The notes beneath the pieces are model-generated. The model worked only from the letters and a program-made list of their open reading frames with translations, did no database searches and was not told where the DNA came from. Shown in pieces: positions 1 through 4,634 of a DNA stretch of 6,325 bases. This stretch comes from an uncultured Clostridia bacterium (GTDB lineage: Bacteria; Bacillota_A; Clostridia; Oscillospirales; Oscillospiraceae). The DNA lies in NCBI GenBank assembly GCA_947167435.1, contig CAMVIC010000096.1, positions 1 through 6,325 on the forward strand, read 5' to 3'. Each line of letters opens with the position of its first letter. Position 1 is the stretch's first letter. The position numbers and the translations under genes are program-made.

Positions 1-305
1 AGGGACAGCGGCAGCTGCTGGCCATCGCCCGCGCCGCCGTGGCCGATCCCCCGGTCATGATCCTGGATGAGGCCACCTCCTCCATCGACACCCGCACCGA
101 GGCCATCGTGCAGCGGGGCATGGACAAGCTCATGGAGGGCCGCACCGTCTTCGTCATCGCCCACCGCCTGTCCACCGTTATGAACTCCGATGTGATCATG
201 GTCCTGGACCACGGCCGCATCATTGAACGGGGCAGCCACGAGAAGCTGATCGCCGATCGCGGCACCTACTATCAGCTCTATACCGGAGCCTTTGAATTGG
301 AGTGA
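1..305 (+). CDS. ABC exporter ATP-binding/permease protein, C-terminal part only
   Basis: This is the C-terminal end of an ATP-hydrolysing transporter; the gene begins before the window and is read in the frame with codons starting at base 3. The first visible residues, GQRQLLAIARA, are the end of the ABC signature motif. They are followed by Walker B with the catalytic glutamate (VMILDEATSSID, about bases 54-89) and the H-loop (VFVIAHRLSTV, about 150-182). The D-loop SSID and the ending GSHEKLIADRGTYYQLY are typical of MsbA/LmrA-like exporters, in which the ATPase domain is fused behind six membrane helices. Both the catalytic Glu and the H-loop His are present, so if it is half of a heterodimer this is not the degenerate half. 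The substrate cannot be told. A wall-binding lipoprotein gene follows 5 nt after the stop, so the two are probably co-transcribed. Confidence 0.95.
   Translation, partial: GQRQLLAIARAAVADPPVMILDEATSSIDTRTEAIVQRGMDKLMEGRTVFVIAHRLSTVMNSDVIMVLDHGRIIERGSHEKLIADRGTYYQLYTGAFELE
299..302 (+). promoter_or_regulatory. Ribosome binding site that decides the wall-binding lipoprotein start
   Basis: GGAG sits 8 nt before the ATG at 311 and overlaps the last codon and stop of the ABC gene. The in-frame GTG at 302 begins inside this GGAG and has no site of its own at a useful distance, so 311 is preferred. Confidence 0.7.
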
Positions 306-310
306 AGCAT

Positions 311-1480
311 ATGAAACGAATCGCGATTTTCGTCCTGTGTGCCTGCATGGTTCTGCTGTGCGCCTGCGGCATCAAGCTGCCCTCCCTGCCCGGCCGCGGC
401 GACCGCGCCGACAACGGCAGCGACGGCTCGGACCAGAACGCCACCGTCACGGTGGAGACCCCGGCGCCGGTAGCCGCTACGCCGGACCCGGCATTGGAAA
501 CCGCCAAGGCCGCTTTGCGCGAGCGTCTGTCGGATATCCGCCAGAATGTGCAGCCCGGCACCGCGGGCAGCTCTCTGCGCGCCGCCGCCCAGGCGGCAAA
601 GCTTCTGGACTGGGCCGCCGGCACCACCCTCAGCGAGGCGCAGATCAGCGAGTTTGTATCTTCCGTGCTGCCGGAGCTGAATCAGGCAGAGACCCCCGCC
701 AGCCTGGCCGAGCAGCTGTCCTCCGTGGCCTACGCCATTGACCTTCTCACCGGAGACGACCAGAATCTGGCCCAGTCCCTGCTGACCGACTGCGGTGCGG
801 AGAGCAGTGCCTGGCCCTGGAGCGCTCAGGCCGTGACTCTGGCCCGCACCGTCACCGCCGCAGGCAGCGGCGGCGACCAGGTGGTGGCCCCAGCCGCCCC
901 GGCCGAGACCGGCTGGTATCAGGACGCGGCCGGCCGCTGGTTCTACAGCCAGAAGGGCAACACCGTGAAGAACGACTGGGTTCAGATCAACGGCAAGTGG
1001 TATTACCTGGGCGCCGACGGCGTCATGTACGCCGACCGCTTCTGGGAGAGCGAGGGCAAGCACTATTACTTCAACCCCGACGGCACCATGGCCGCCAACC
1101 AGTGGGTGGAGTACAGCGATTCCCTCTGGTACTACTTCGGCGCCGACGGAACGCAGCTTCGCTCCCAGTGGCTGCAGCTTGGCAGCAAGTGGTATTATCT
1201 GGGTGCCAACGGCGCCATGCTCACCGGCAGCCAGGTCATCGACGGCAAATCGTACCGCTTTGACAGCAGCGGCATGTGGCTGGCCTCCGCCTGGCTGCAG
1301 GAAGGCAGTAACTGGTACTATTTCGGCTCCGACGGTGAGATGTATATCAGCAAGTGGCTCAACGACGGCGGCAAGTGGTACTATTTCGACACCAACGGCG
1401 CCATGCTCCACAGCACTGCCCTGACCATCGGGGACAAGATCTACGCCTTCGGGGAAAACGGCGTGTGCATCAATCCGTGA
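311..1480 (+). CDS. Lipoprotein with cell-wall-binding (choline/glucan-binding type) repeats
   Basis: The predicted product is a 389-residue surface lipoprotein. Residues 1-18 are a lipoprotein signal peptide with lipobox LCAC, lipidated Cys19. Residues 25-65 are a Gly/Asp/Pro/Thr/Ala-rich linker. Residues 60-185 are a mostly helical, Ala/Leu-rich region that I do not recognise. From residue 201 to near 385 come about nine repeats of roughly 20 residues built on W-hydrophobic...GKWYYLGADGVM (for example near 223-240, 278-290, 303-315, 345-360), the pattern of the CW-binding/choline-binding repeat family. No catalytic domain is visible. The last repeat is degenerate and the protein ends CINP. 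Inferred role: a bridge from the membrane surface to wall polymers. The ligand (choline, glucan or another wall glycan) cannot be deduced. It follows the ABC exporter closely and ends at a heptamer array and a strong hairpin. Confidence 0.88.
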   Translation: MKRIAIFVLCACMVLLCACGIKLPSLPGRGDRADNGSDGSDQNATVTVETPAPVAATPDPALETAKAALRERLSDIRQNVQPGTAGSSLRAAAQAAKLLDWAAGTTLSEAQISEFVSSVLPELNQAETPASLAEQLSSVAYAIDLLTGDDQNLAQSLLTDCGAESSAWPWSAQAVTLARTVTAAGSGGDQVVAPAAPAETGWYQDAAGRWFYSQKGNTVKNDWVQINGKWYYLGADGVMYADRFWESEGKHYYFNPDGTMAANQWVEYSDSLWYYFGADGTQLRSQWLQLGSKWYYLGANGAMLTGSQVIDGKSYRFDSSGMWLASAWLQEGSNWYYFGSDGEMYISKWLNDGGKWYYFDTNGAMLHSTALTIGDKIYAFGENGVCINP

Positions 1481-1483
1481 TTC

Positions 1484-1528
1484 AGTGCTTAGTGCTCAGT
1501 TCTTAGTTCTTAGTCCTTAGTGCTTAGT
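1484..1528 (+). repeat. Heptamer tandem array, left copy (AGTNCTT x6 plus AGT)
   Basis: Six consecutive 7-bp units start 3 nt after the lipoprotein stop: AGTGCTT, AGTGCTC, AGTTCTT, AGTTCTT, AGTCCTT, AGTGCTT, then AGT. TAG triplets fall at 1490, 1504, 1511, 1518 and 1525, which cover all three reading frames. A matching array in reverse orientation lies at 3223-3259. Confidence 0.9.
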
Positions 1529-1554
1529 AAAGGCCGCCCGGGAGGGCGGCCTTT
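1529..1554 (+). terminator. Hairpin terminator of the ABC exporter-lipoprotein operon
   Basis: A perfect 11-bp stem, AAAGGCCGCCC (1529-1539) with GGGCGGCCTTT (1544-1554), closes a GGGA tetraloop. The U run is short because the T's are inside the stem, which also carries A's on the other side, so it could work in both directions. It sits between the heptamer array and the hairpin-chain repeat. Confidence 0.8.
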
Positions 1555-1555
1555 C

Positions 1556-1763
1556 AGACTGTAGGCAAACCTGAACTCAAAAAGCCTCGCAGAATTTTTC
1601 GCCTCGCAAGGCGAAAAATCAATTGGAATCGTTTTTTCCGGGGACATGCGCCTCGGAAAAAACACTTCTCAGACTGCAAGTGTGCGAGCGCCCCGGCGCG
1701 AGTGCGCGCGGCAGGCTGCATCCCTCCTGTCGGCAAAGCCATCCGGCTTTGTCGACAGCTTGA
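1556..1763 (+). repeat. Multi-hairpin intergenic repeat, left copy of a long inverted pair
   Basis: About 208 bp that recur in reverse complement at 2976-3185. From about base 1614 to the end the two copies differ by only three substitutions; the first 40 bases are more diverged. The repeat folds as a chain. One stem is 10 bp, TTTTTCGCCT with AGGCGAAAAA (1595-1618), tetraloop CGCA. A second is 10 bp extendable to 13, GTTTTTTCCG with CGGAAAAAAC (1631-1663). A GCGC/GCGC hairpin (1688-1699) lies inside a wobble-rich outer stem. The last is 14 bp, CTGTCGGCAAAGCC with GGCTTTGTCGACAG (1727-1758), tetraloop ATCC and one G-U pair. The ends form a weak 8-bp terminal inverted repeat, TCAGACTG (from 1554) against CAGCTTGA (to 1763). 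No transposase or good coding frame is present. It is probably a dispersed structured repeat of the MITE or intergenic-palindrome kind. Confidence 0.85.
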
Positions 1764-1777
1764 GGCTTATTTCAAAT
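1749..1777 (+). promoter_or_regulatory. Weak candidate promoter for the DUF4349 lipoprotein gene
   Basis: TTGTCG (1749-1754), a 17-bp spacer and TCAAAT (1772-1777) give four of six matches in each box. This is the best match found between the repeat and the gene start. The -35 lies in the last stem of the repeat. The match is poor and chance is likely. Confidence 0.2.
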
Positions 1778-1841
1778 CTCCCGGAACCTTTCCTGTTTTC
1801 ACGGCGTCATACAGGTACTTTCAACCGAAAATGGACCGAAC

Positions 1842-1847
1842 AGGAGG
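1842..1847 (+). promoter_or_regulatory. Ribosome binding site that decides the DUF4349 lipoprotein start
   Basis: A perfect AGGAGG is 7 nt before the ATG at 1855. That start gives a complete signal peptide at residue 1. The same frame stays open upstream to an ATG at 1702 inside the repeat, but that one has no such site. Confidence 0.9.
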
Positions 1848-1854
1848 ATTTCCC

Positions 1855-2907
1855 ATGAATACCACGAAAAAAATAATGGCGCTGCTTCTGGCCCTGCTCA
1901 TGGCCTTTGCCCTCTGCGCCTGCGGCAGCAGCAGCTACAAGAGCGGCAGGCAGGACACTTCTCCCGCCTCCGGCAACACCTATACCACCAGCTACACCGC
2001 GGAGCCCGCAGAATATGCCATGTCCTACGATCGTGCGGCCGATGAGGAAGCCGCCTACCAGTACAGCGGACTTGCCATGAACGCCCCCGCCCCTGCCCCC
2101 GAAGAGGCTGCGGAGAGCACCGAGGCCCCGGCGGAGACCCCGGACAAAATCATCTATTCCGCGGACGTCACCGTGGAGACCACCGACTTTGACGCCAGCC
2201 TCAGCGGCATAGACGCACTGGTAAAGCAGTACGGCGGCTGGGTGGAGTCCAGCAGCGTCAACGGCTCCAACTACTACGACACGGCCCGGGGCAACCAGAA
2301 GACCCGCAGCGCAAGCTACACCCTGCGCATCCCCAGCGCCCGCTTCCAGGAACTGCTGGGCAGCCTCTCCACCCTGGGCAACGTCCCCTTCAGCCACGTC
2401 TATACCGAGAACGTGACCGCCCGCTACTACGACACCCAGGCCCGCCTGACCGCCTACAGCGCCCAGGAGACCCGGCTGCTGGAGATGCTGGACCTGGCCG
2501 AGACGGTGGAGGACGTGATCGCCATCGAGGATAAGCTCACCGATCTGCGCTATCAGATCGAGTCGCTCCAGTCCACGCTGAACAACTGGGACCGGCATGT
2601 GAGCTACAGCACCGTGAACCTGAACCTGAACGAGGTGAGGGAGTACACGCCGGAGCCCCAGGTGAAGATCACCTTCTGGGACCGGCTGGGCGAGGCCCTG
2701 GCCGACGGCTTTGACGGTGCGGGAGAATTCCTGCTGACGCTGGTGACCGCGCTGCCGTCGCTGCTGATTCTGGCGGTGATCGCGCTGCTGCTGTTCCTGC
2801 TCATCCGCCGCATCGTCCGCAAGCTCAGGGTCAACAAGGGCGACAAGCCTCGGAAAAAGGAGAAGGCCCGCAAGTCTGACAATGCCCCGGACGCGCCGAA
2901 AGAATAG
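1855..2907 (+). CDS. DUF4349-family lipoprotein with C-terminal membrane helix
   Basis: A 350-residue envelope protein of unknown function. Residues 1-22 are a signal peptide ending in lipobox LCAC, lipidated Cys23. Residues 24-95 are a low-complexity Ser/Tyr/Ala/Pro/Glu-rich linker. Residues 98-265 match what I know of the DUF4349 family: IIYSADVTVETTDFD, then KQYGGWVESSSV, TLRIPSARFQELLGSL and the VTARYYDTQARL segment. Residues 195-252 are heptad-rich and probably coiled coil (LLEMLDLAETVEDVIAIEDK onward). A membrane helix covers about 302-327, followed by a very basic tail (RRIVRKLR...RKKEKARK) expected in the cytoplasm. It is thus held in the membrane at both ends. It stands alone on the plus strand between two inverted repeat modules and ends 39 nt before a palindromic terminator. 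Its promoter is not clear. Family membership is from recognition; no function is claimed. Confidence 0.9.
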   Translation: MNTTKKIMALLLALLMAFALCACGSSSYKSGRQDTSPASGNTYTTSYTAEPAEYAMSYDRAADEEAAYQYSGLAMNAPAPAPEEAAESTEAPAETPDKIIYSADVTVETTDFDASLSGIDALVKQYGGWVESSSVNGSNYYDTARGNQKTRSASYTLRIPSARFQELLGSLSTLGNVPFSHVYTENVTARYYDTQARLTAYSAQETRLLEMLDLAETVEDVIAIEDKLTDLRYQIESLQSTLNNWDRHVSYSTVNLNLNEVREYTPEPQVKITFWDRLGEALADGFDGAGEFLLTLVTALPSLLILAVIALLLFLLIRRIVRKLRVNKGDKPRKKEKARKSDNAPDAPKE

Positions 2908-2946
2908 TTCCCGGTTTTTGCGATTCGTTATTGCGCTCTCAATACG

Positions 2947-2976
2947 GAACGGCCCCGCCGATCGGCGGGGCCGTTC
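2947..2976 (+). terminator. Palindromic terminator after the DUF4349 gene
   Basis: A perfect 30-bp palindrome. Each half is GAACGGCCCCGCCGA or its complement, so the two arms meet with no unpaired loop in the DNA. It lies 39 nt after the stop codon. Its inner 28 bp are identical to 3187-3214. The T run after it is short, and by symmetry it can work in both directions. Confidence 0.75.
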
Positions 2977-3185
2977 AAGCTGTCGACAAAGCCGGATGGC
3001 TTTGCCGACAGGAGAGATGCAGCCTGCCGCGCGCACTCGCGCAGGGGCGCTCGCACACTTGCAGCCTGAGAAGTGTTTTTTCCGAGGCGCATGTCCCCGG
3101 AAAAAACGATTCCAATTGATTTTTCGCCTCCAGAGGCGAAAAACTCTGCGAGGCTTTTTTCTGAAGTCAAGTCTGTCTACAGTCT
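2976..3185 (-). repeat. Multi-hairpin intergenic repeat, right copy of a long inverted pair
   Basis: Reverse complement of 1556-1763. Its hairpins are at 2980-3011 (14 bp, loop GGAT), 3039-3050 (GCGC stem, loop AGGG), 3075-3107 (10 bp or more) and 3120-3143 (10 bp, loop CCAG). Read from the minus strand it begins AGACTGTAG just after the tdk-side palindrome and ends CAGCTTGA against the DUF4349-side palindrome. Differences from the left copy gather in the outer 40 bases and in hairpin loops. Confidence 0.85.
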
Positions 3186-3186
3186 A

Positions 3187-3214
3187 AACGGCCCCGCCGA
3201 TCGGCGGGGCCGTT
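3187..3214 (-). terminator. Palindromic terminator after tdk
   Basis: A perfect 28-bp palindrome, half AACGGCCCCGCCGA, identical to 2948-2975. It lies just beyond the heptamer array at the end of tdk and probably ends the udk-tdk transcript. A short TTT follows in the tdk direction. Confidence 0.75.
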
Positions 3215-3222
3215 CCTTCTCT

Positions 3223-3259
3223 AAGCACTAAGAACTAAGAACTAAGCACCAAGCACTAA
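3223..3259 (-). repeat. Heptamer tandem array, right copy
   Basis: In the tdk direction the units read AGTGCTT, GGTGCTT, AGTTCTT, AGTTCTT, AGTGCTT. The order matches the left array at 1484-1528, apart from one extra AGTCCTT unit there. The first unit overlaps the tdk stop codon. Confidence 0.88.
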
Positions 3260-3831
3260 CTCTGTTCCCGGATTTTCTCCTTCCAGCAGCGGTGGCACAT
3301 GGCCACGTAGCTGTCGTTGCCGCCCAGGAACACCTGGTCACCCTGGGTGATGATCCGGCCGGAGGCGTCGATGCGGGCATTGACCGTGGCCTTGCGGCCG
3401 CAGGCGCAGACGGTCTTGATCTCCGTCAGAGAATCCGCCAGCTCCATCAGCCGCCGGGCCCCGGGGAAGAAATGGGTGAGGAAATCCGTGCGCAGGCCGA
3501 AGCACAGCACCGGCAGGTCCTCCTCGTCCACCAGGGTGCGCAGCTGGTCGATCTGCTCGGGGGTAAAAAACTGGGCCTCGTCGGCGATAATCACGTCGTG
3601 CTTTCCCGCCTTGCGGTATTCCGCGGCCACGTCCTGGTCCGGGGTGATCACCCGGGCCGAGCACTGCAGGCCGATGCGGCTGCGGATGATGTCCGCCCCG
3701 TCCCGGGTGTCCACACTGGGCTTGATGAGCCAGACGCTCATGCCCAGCTCCTCATAGTTGAACTTGGTGATCAGGGCCTGGGCAGACTTGGACGAGCCCA
3801 TGGCGCCGTATTTGAAATAGAGCTTTGCCAT
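3256..3831 (-). CDS. tdk: Thymidine kinase (type II)
   Basis: Phosphorylates thymidine (and deoxyuridine) with ATP to dTMP in the cytoplasmic pyrimidine salvage pathway. The 191 residues are the usual length. The P-loop is GAMGSSKS at 9-16, the magnesium-binding/Walker B segment with the catalytic glutamate is DEAQFF at 84-89 (Glu85), and FGLRTDF is at 111-117. A zinc site is formed by Cys142, Cys144, Cys179 and Cys182. The lasso segment VFLGGNDSYVAMCHRCW is near the end. Two small oddities: the P-loop has Ser where Gly usually precedes the Lys, and the first zinc pair is spaced C-x-C rather than C-x-x-C. I believe related Clostridia enzymes share the first. The ATG lies 1 nt after the udk stop, with AGGAGG in the end of udk, so translation is probably coupled. 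Its TAG stop lies in the heptamer array. Confidence 0.95.
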   Translation of the reverse strand: MAKLYFKYGAMGSSKSAQALITKFNYEELGMSVWLIKPSVDTRDGADIIRSRIGLQCSARVITPDQDVAAEYRKAGKHDVIIADEAQFFTPEQIDQLRTLVDEEDLPVLCFGLRTDFLTHFFPGARRLMELADSLTEIKTVCACGRKATVNARIDASGRIITQGDQVFLGGNDSYVAMCHRCWKEKIREQS

Positions 3832-3832
3832 C

Positions 3833-4459
3833 TTATTCCTCCTGCTGCGCCAGATGGGCGCGGACCCGCTCCACCACCATCTTGAGCGCCACCTGATTGT
3901 GCCCGCCGCCGGGGATGATCACGTCGGCCCGGCGTTTGCTGGGCTCCACGAAGGACTCGTGCATGGGCTTGACCGTTGTCAGATACTGGTCGATCACGCT
4001 CTCCAGACTTCTGCCCCGGTCCCGCACGTCCCGGACGATGCGGCGCAGAATGCGCTCGTCCGCGTCGGTGTCCACGAAGATCTTGATATCCATCTCCCGG
4101 CACAGCTCCCGGTTTTCATAGATCAGGATGCCCTCCACAATCACCACCCGGGTGGGGCGGACCTCCACAAAGCGGTCGGTCCGGTCGTGGATGGTGTAGT
4201 CGTAGACCGGGCAGCGGATGGTCTCCCCCTTTTTCAGCCGCCGCAGGTCCCTTATCAGCAGGTCCGTGTCGAAGGCGTCCGGGTGGTCGTAGTTGAGCTT
4301 GGAGCGCTCCTCATAGCTCATGTCGTGGTGGGCCTTGTAATAGTTGTCGTGGTGGATGACCGAAACGTCCTCCCCGAAGCATTCAATGAGCTTGCGTGTG
4401 ATGGTGGTTTTGCCGCTGCCGGTGCCGCCGGCGATGCCGATAACCATAACCTCACTCAT
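3833..4459 (-). CDS. udk: Uridine kinase
   Basis: Phosphorylates uridine and cytidine to UMP and CMP, a cytoplasmic pyrimidine salvage step. The 208 residues from this start fit the family. Walker A is GGTGSGKT at 11-18. The segment HHDNYYK at 36-42 carries the conserved acidic residue Asp38. NYDHPDAFD (56-64) and PVYDYTIHDR are substrate-pocket motifs, VVIVEGILIY is the next core strand, and the Arg-rich RRIVRDVRDRGRS is the lid. Upstream in-frame starts exist (ATG at 4480, TTG at 4489). The ATG at 4459 is chosen because AAGGAG lies 9 nt before it and because the Walker A then falls at the usual distance from the N-terminus. It is the first gene of udk-tdk, with a strong promoter upstream, divergent from deoD. 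Confidence 0.95.
   Translation of the reverse strand: MSEVMVIGIAGGTGSGKTTITRKLIECFGEDVSVIHHDNYYKAHHDMSYEERSKLNYDHPDAFDTDLLIRDLRRLKKGETIRCPVYDYTIHDRTDRFVEVRPTRVVIVEGILIYENRELCREMDIKIFVDTDADERILRRIVRDVRDRGRSLESVIDQYLTTVKPMHESFVEPSKRRADVIIPGGGHNQVALKMVVERVRAHLAQQEE
3838..3843 (-). promoter_or_regulatory. Ribosome binding site of tdk, inside the end of udk
   Basis: AGGAGG on the minus strand is formed by the last Gln-Glu-Glu codons of udk, 6 nt before the tdk ATG at 3831. Ribosomes ending udk would stop on top of it. Confidence 0.85.
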
Positions 4460-4468
4460 ATCTCCGCA

Positions 4469-4474
4469 CTCCTT
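4469..4474 (-). promoter_or_regulatory. Ribosome binding site that decides the udk start
   Basis: AAGGAG on the minus strand, 9 nt before the ATG at 4459. The two upstream in-frame starts (4480, 4489) would place this site inside the coding region. Confidence 0.75.
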
Positions 4475-4512
4475 TTCCATCCGCCCCAATGAGGCATCAC
4501 TTTCTGTTTCCT

Positions 4513-4541
4513 ATAATACCATAGAACGCCGCCGGTTTCAA
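4513..4541 (-). promoter_or_regulatory. Promoter of the udk-tdk operon
   Basis: On the minus strand, -35 TTGAAA (4536-4541), a 17-bp spacer and -10 TATTAT (4513-4518). A TG one base before the -10 makes it an extended -10 promoter. Transcription should start near 4506, leaving a leader of about 47 nt. Each box matches the consensus at five of six positions. Confidence 0.8.
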
Positions 4542-4542
4542 T

Positions 4543-4570
4543 TTGACTTTTGCTTTTTTGTTGGTATACT
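4543..4570 (+). promoter_or_regulatory. Promoter of deoD
   Basis: -35 TTGACT (4543-4548), a 16-bp spacer and -10 TATACT (4565-4570), with an upstream TG (extended -10). Each box matches five of six. Start expected near 4577, leaving a leader of about 58 nt. The -35 is one base from the -35 of the opposing udk promoter. Confidence 0.85.
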
Positions 4571-4620
4571 GAAGGCAAGAACTACACTGACCCATTTTGC
4601 CGATCCAAATCATCTTTATA

Positions 4621-4626
4621 AGGAGG
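4621..4626 (+). promoter_or_regulatory. Ribosome binding site that decides the deoD start
   Basis: A perfect AGGAGG 8 nt before the ATG at 4635. The frame is open back to 4344, but that stretch covers udk, both promoters and the leader, so it is not coding. Confidence 0.92.
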
Positions 4627-4634
4627 ACCGTACT

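Noticed and set aside
302..310. GTG at 302 as start of the wall-binding lipoprotein
   Set aside because: The ribosome site GGAG overlaps this GTG and is correctly spaced only for the ATG at 311.
278..1411. Long minus-strand open frame opposite the wall-binding lipoprotein
   Set aside because: It is the shadow of a repetitive GC-rich gene: Val/Gly/Ala-rich, no motif, no ribosome site, while the plus-strand frame has a signal peptide and family repeats.
1484..1528. CRISPR-like array
   Set aside because: The units are 7 bp and directly adjacent, with no spacers and no cas genes.
1554..1742. Short open frames in both repeat arms encoding a similar 62-63 residue peptide beginning MALPTG
   Set aside because: No ribosome binding site precedes the ATG. 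Two of the three core differences change the amino acid, so coding selection is not seen, and the frame runs through hairpin stems. The openness follows from the repeat's sequence.
1556..1763. Integron attC site, group II intron or riboswitch
   Set aside because: No integrase, no intron-encoded protein or intron boundary motifs. The repeat lies downstream of one gene as well as upstream of another and recurs inverted, which does not fit a riboswitch.
1807..3036. 409-residue minus-strand open frame opposite the DUF4349 gene
   Set aside because: It starts inside the right repeat, is low-complexity, and mirrors a clear gene. No ribosome site or domain is seen.
4344..4634. N-terminal extension of deoD back to 4344
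   Set aside because: It would overlap udk and both promoters. The AGGAGG before 4635 and the match to the DeoD N-terminus fix the start there.
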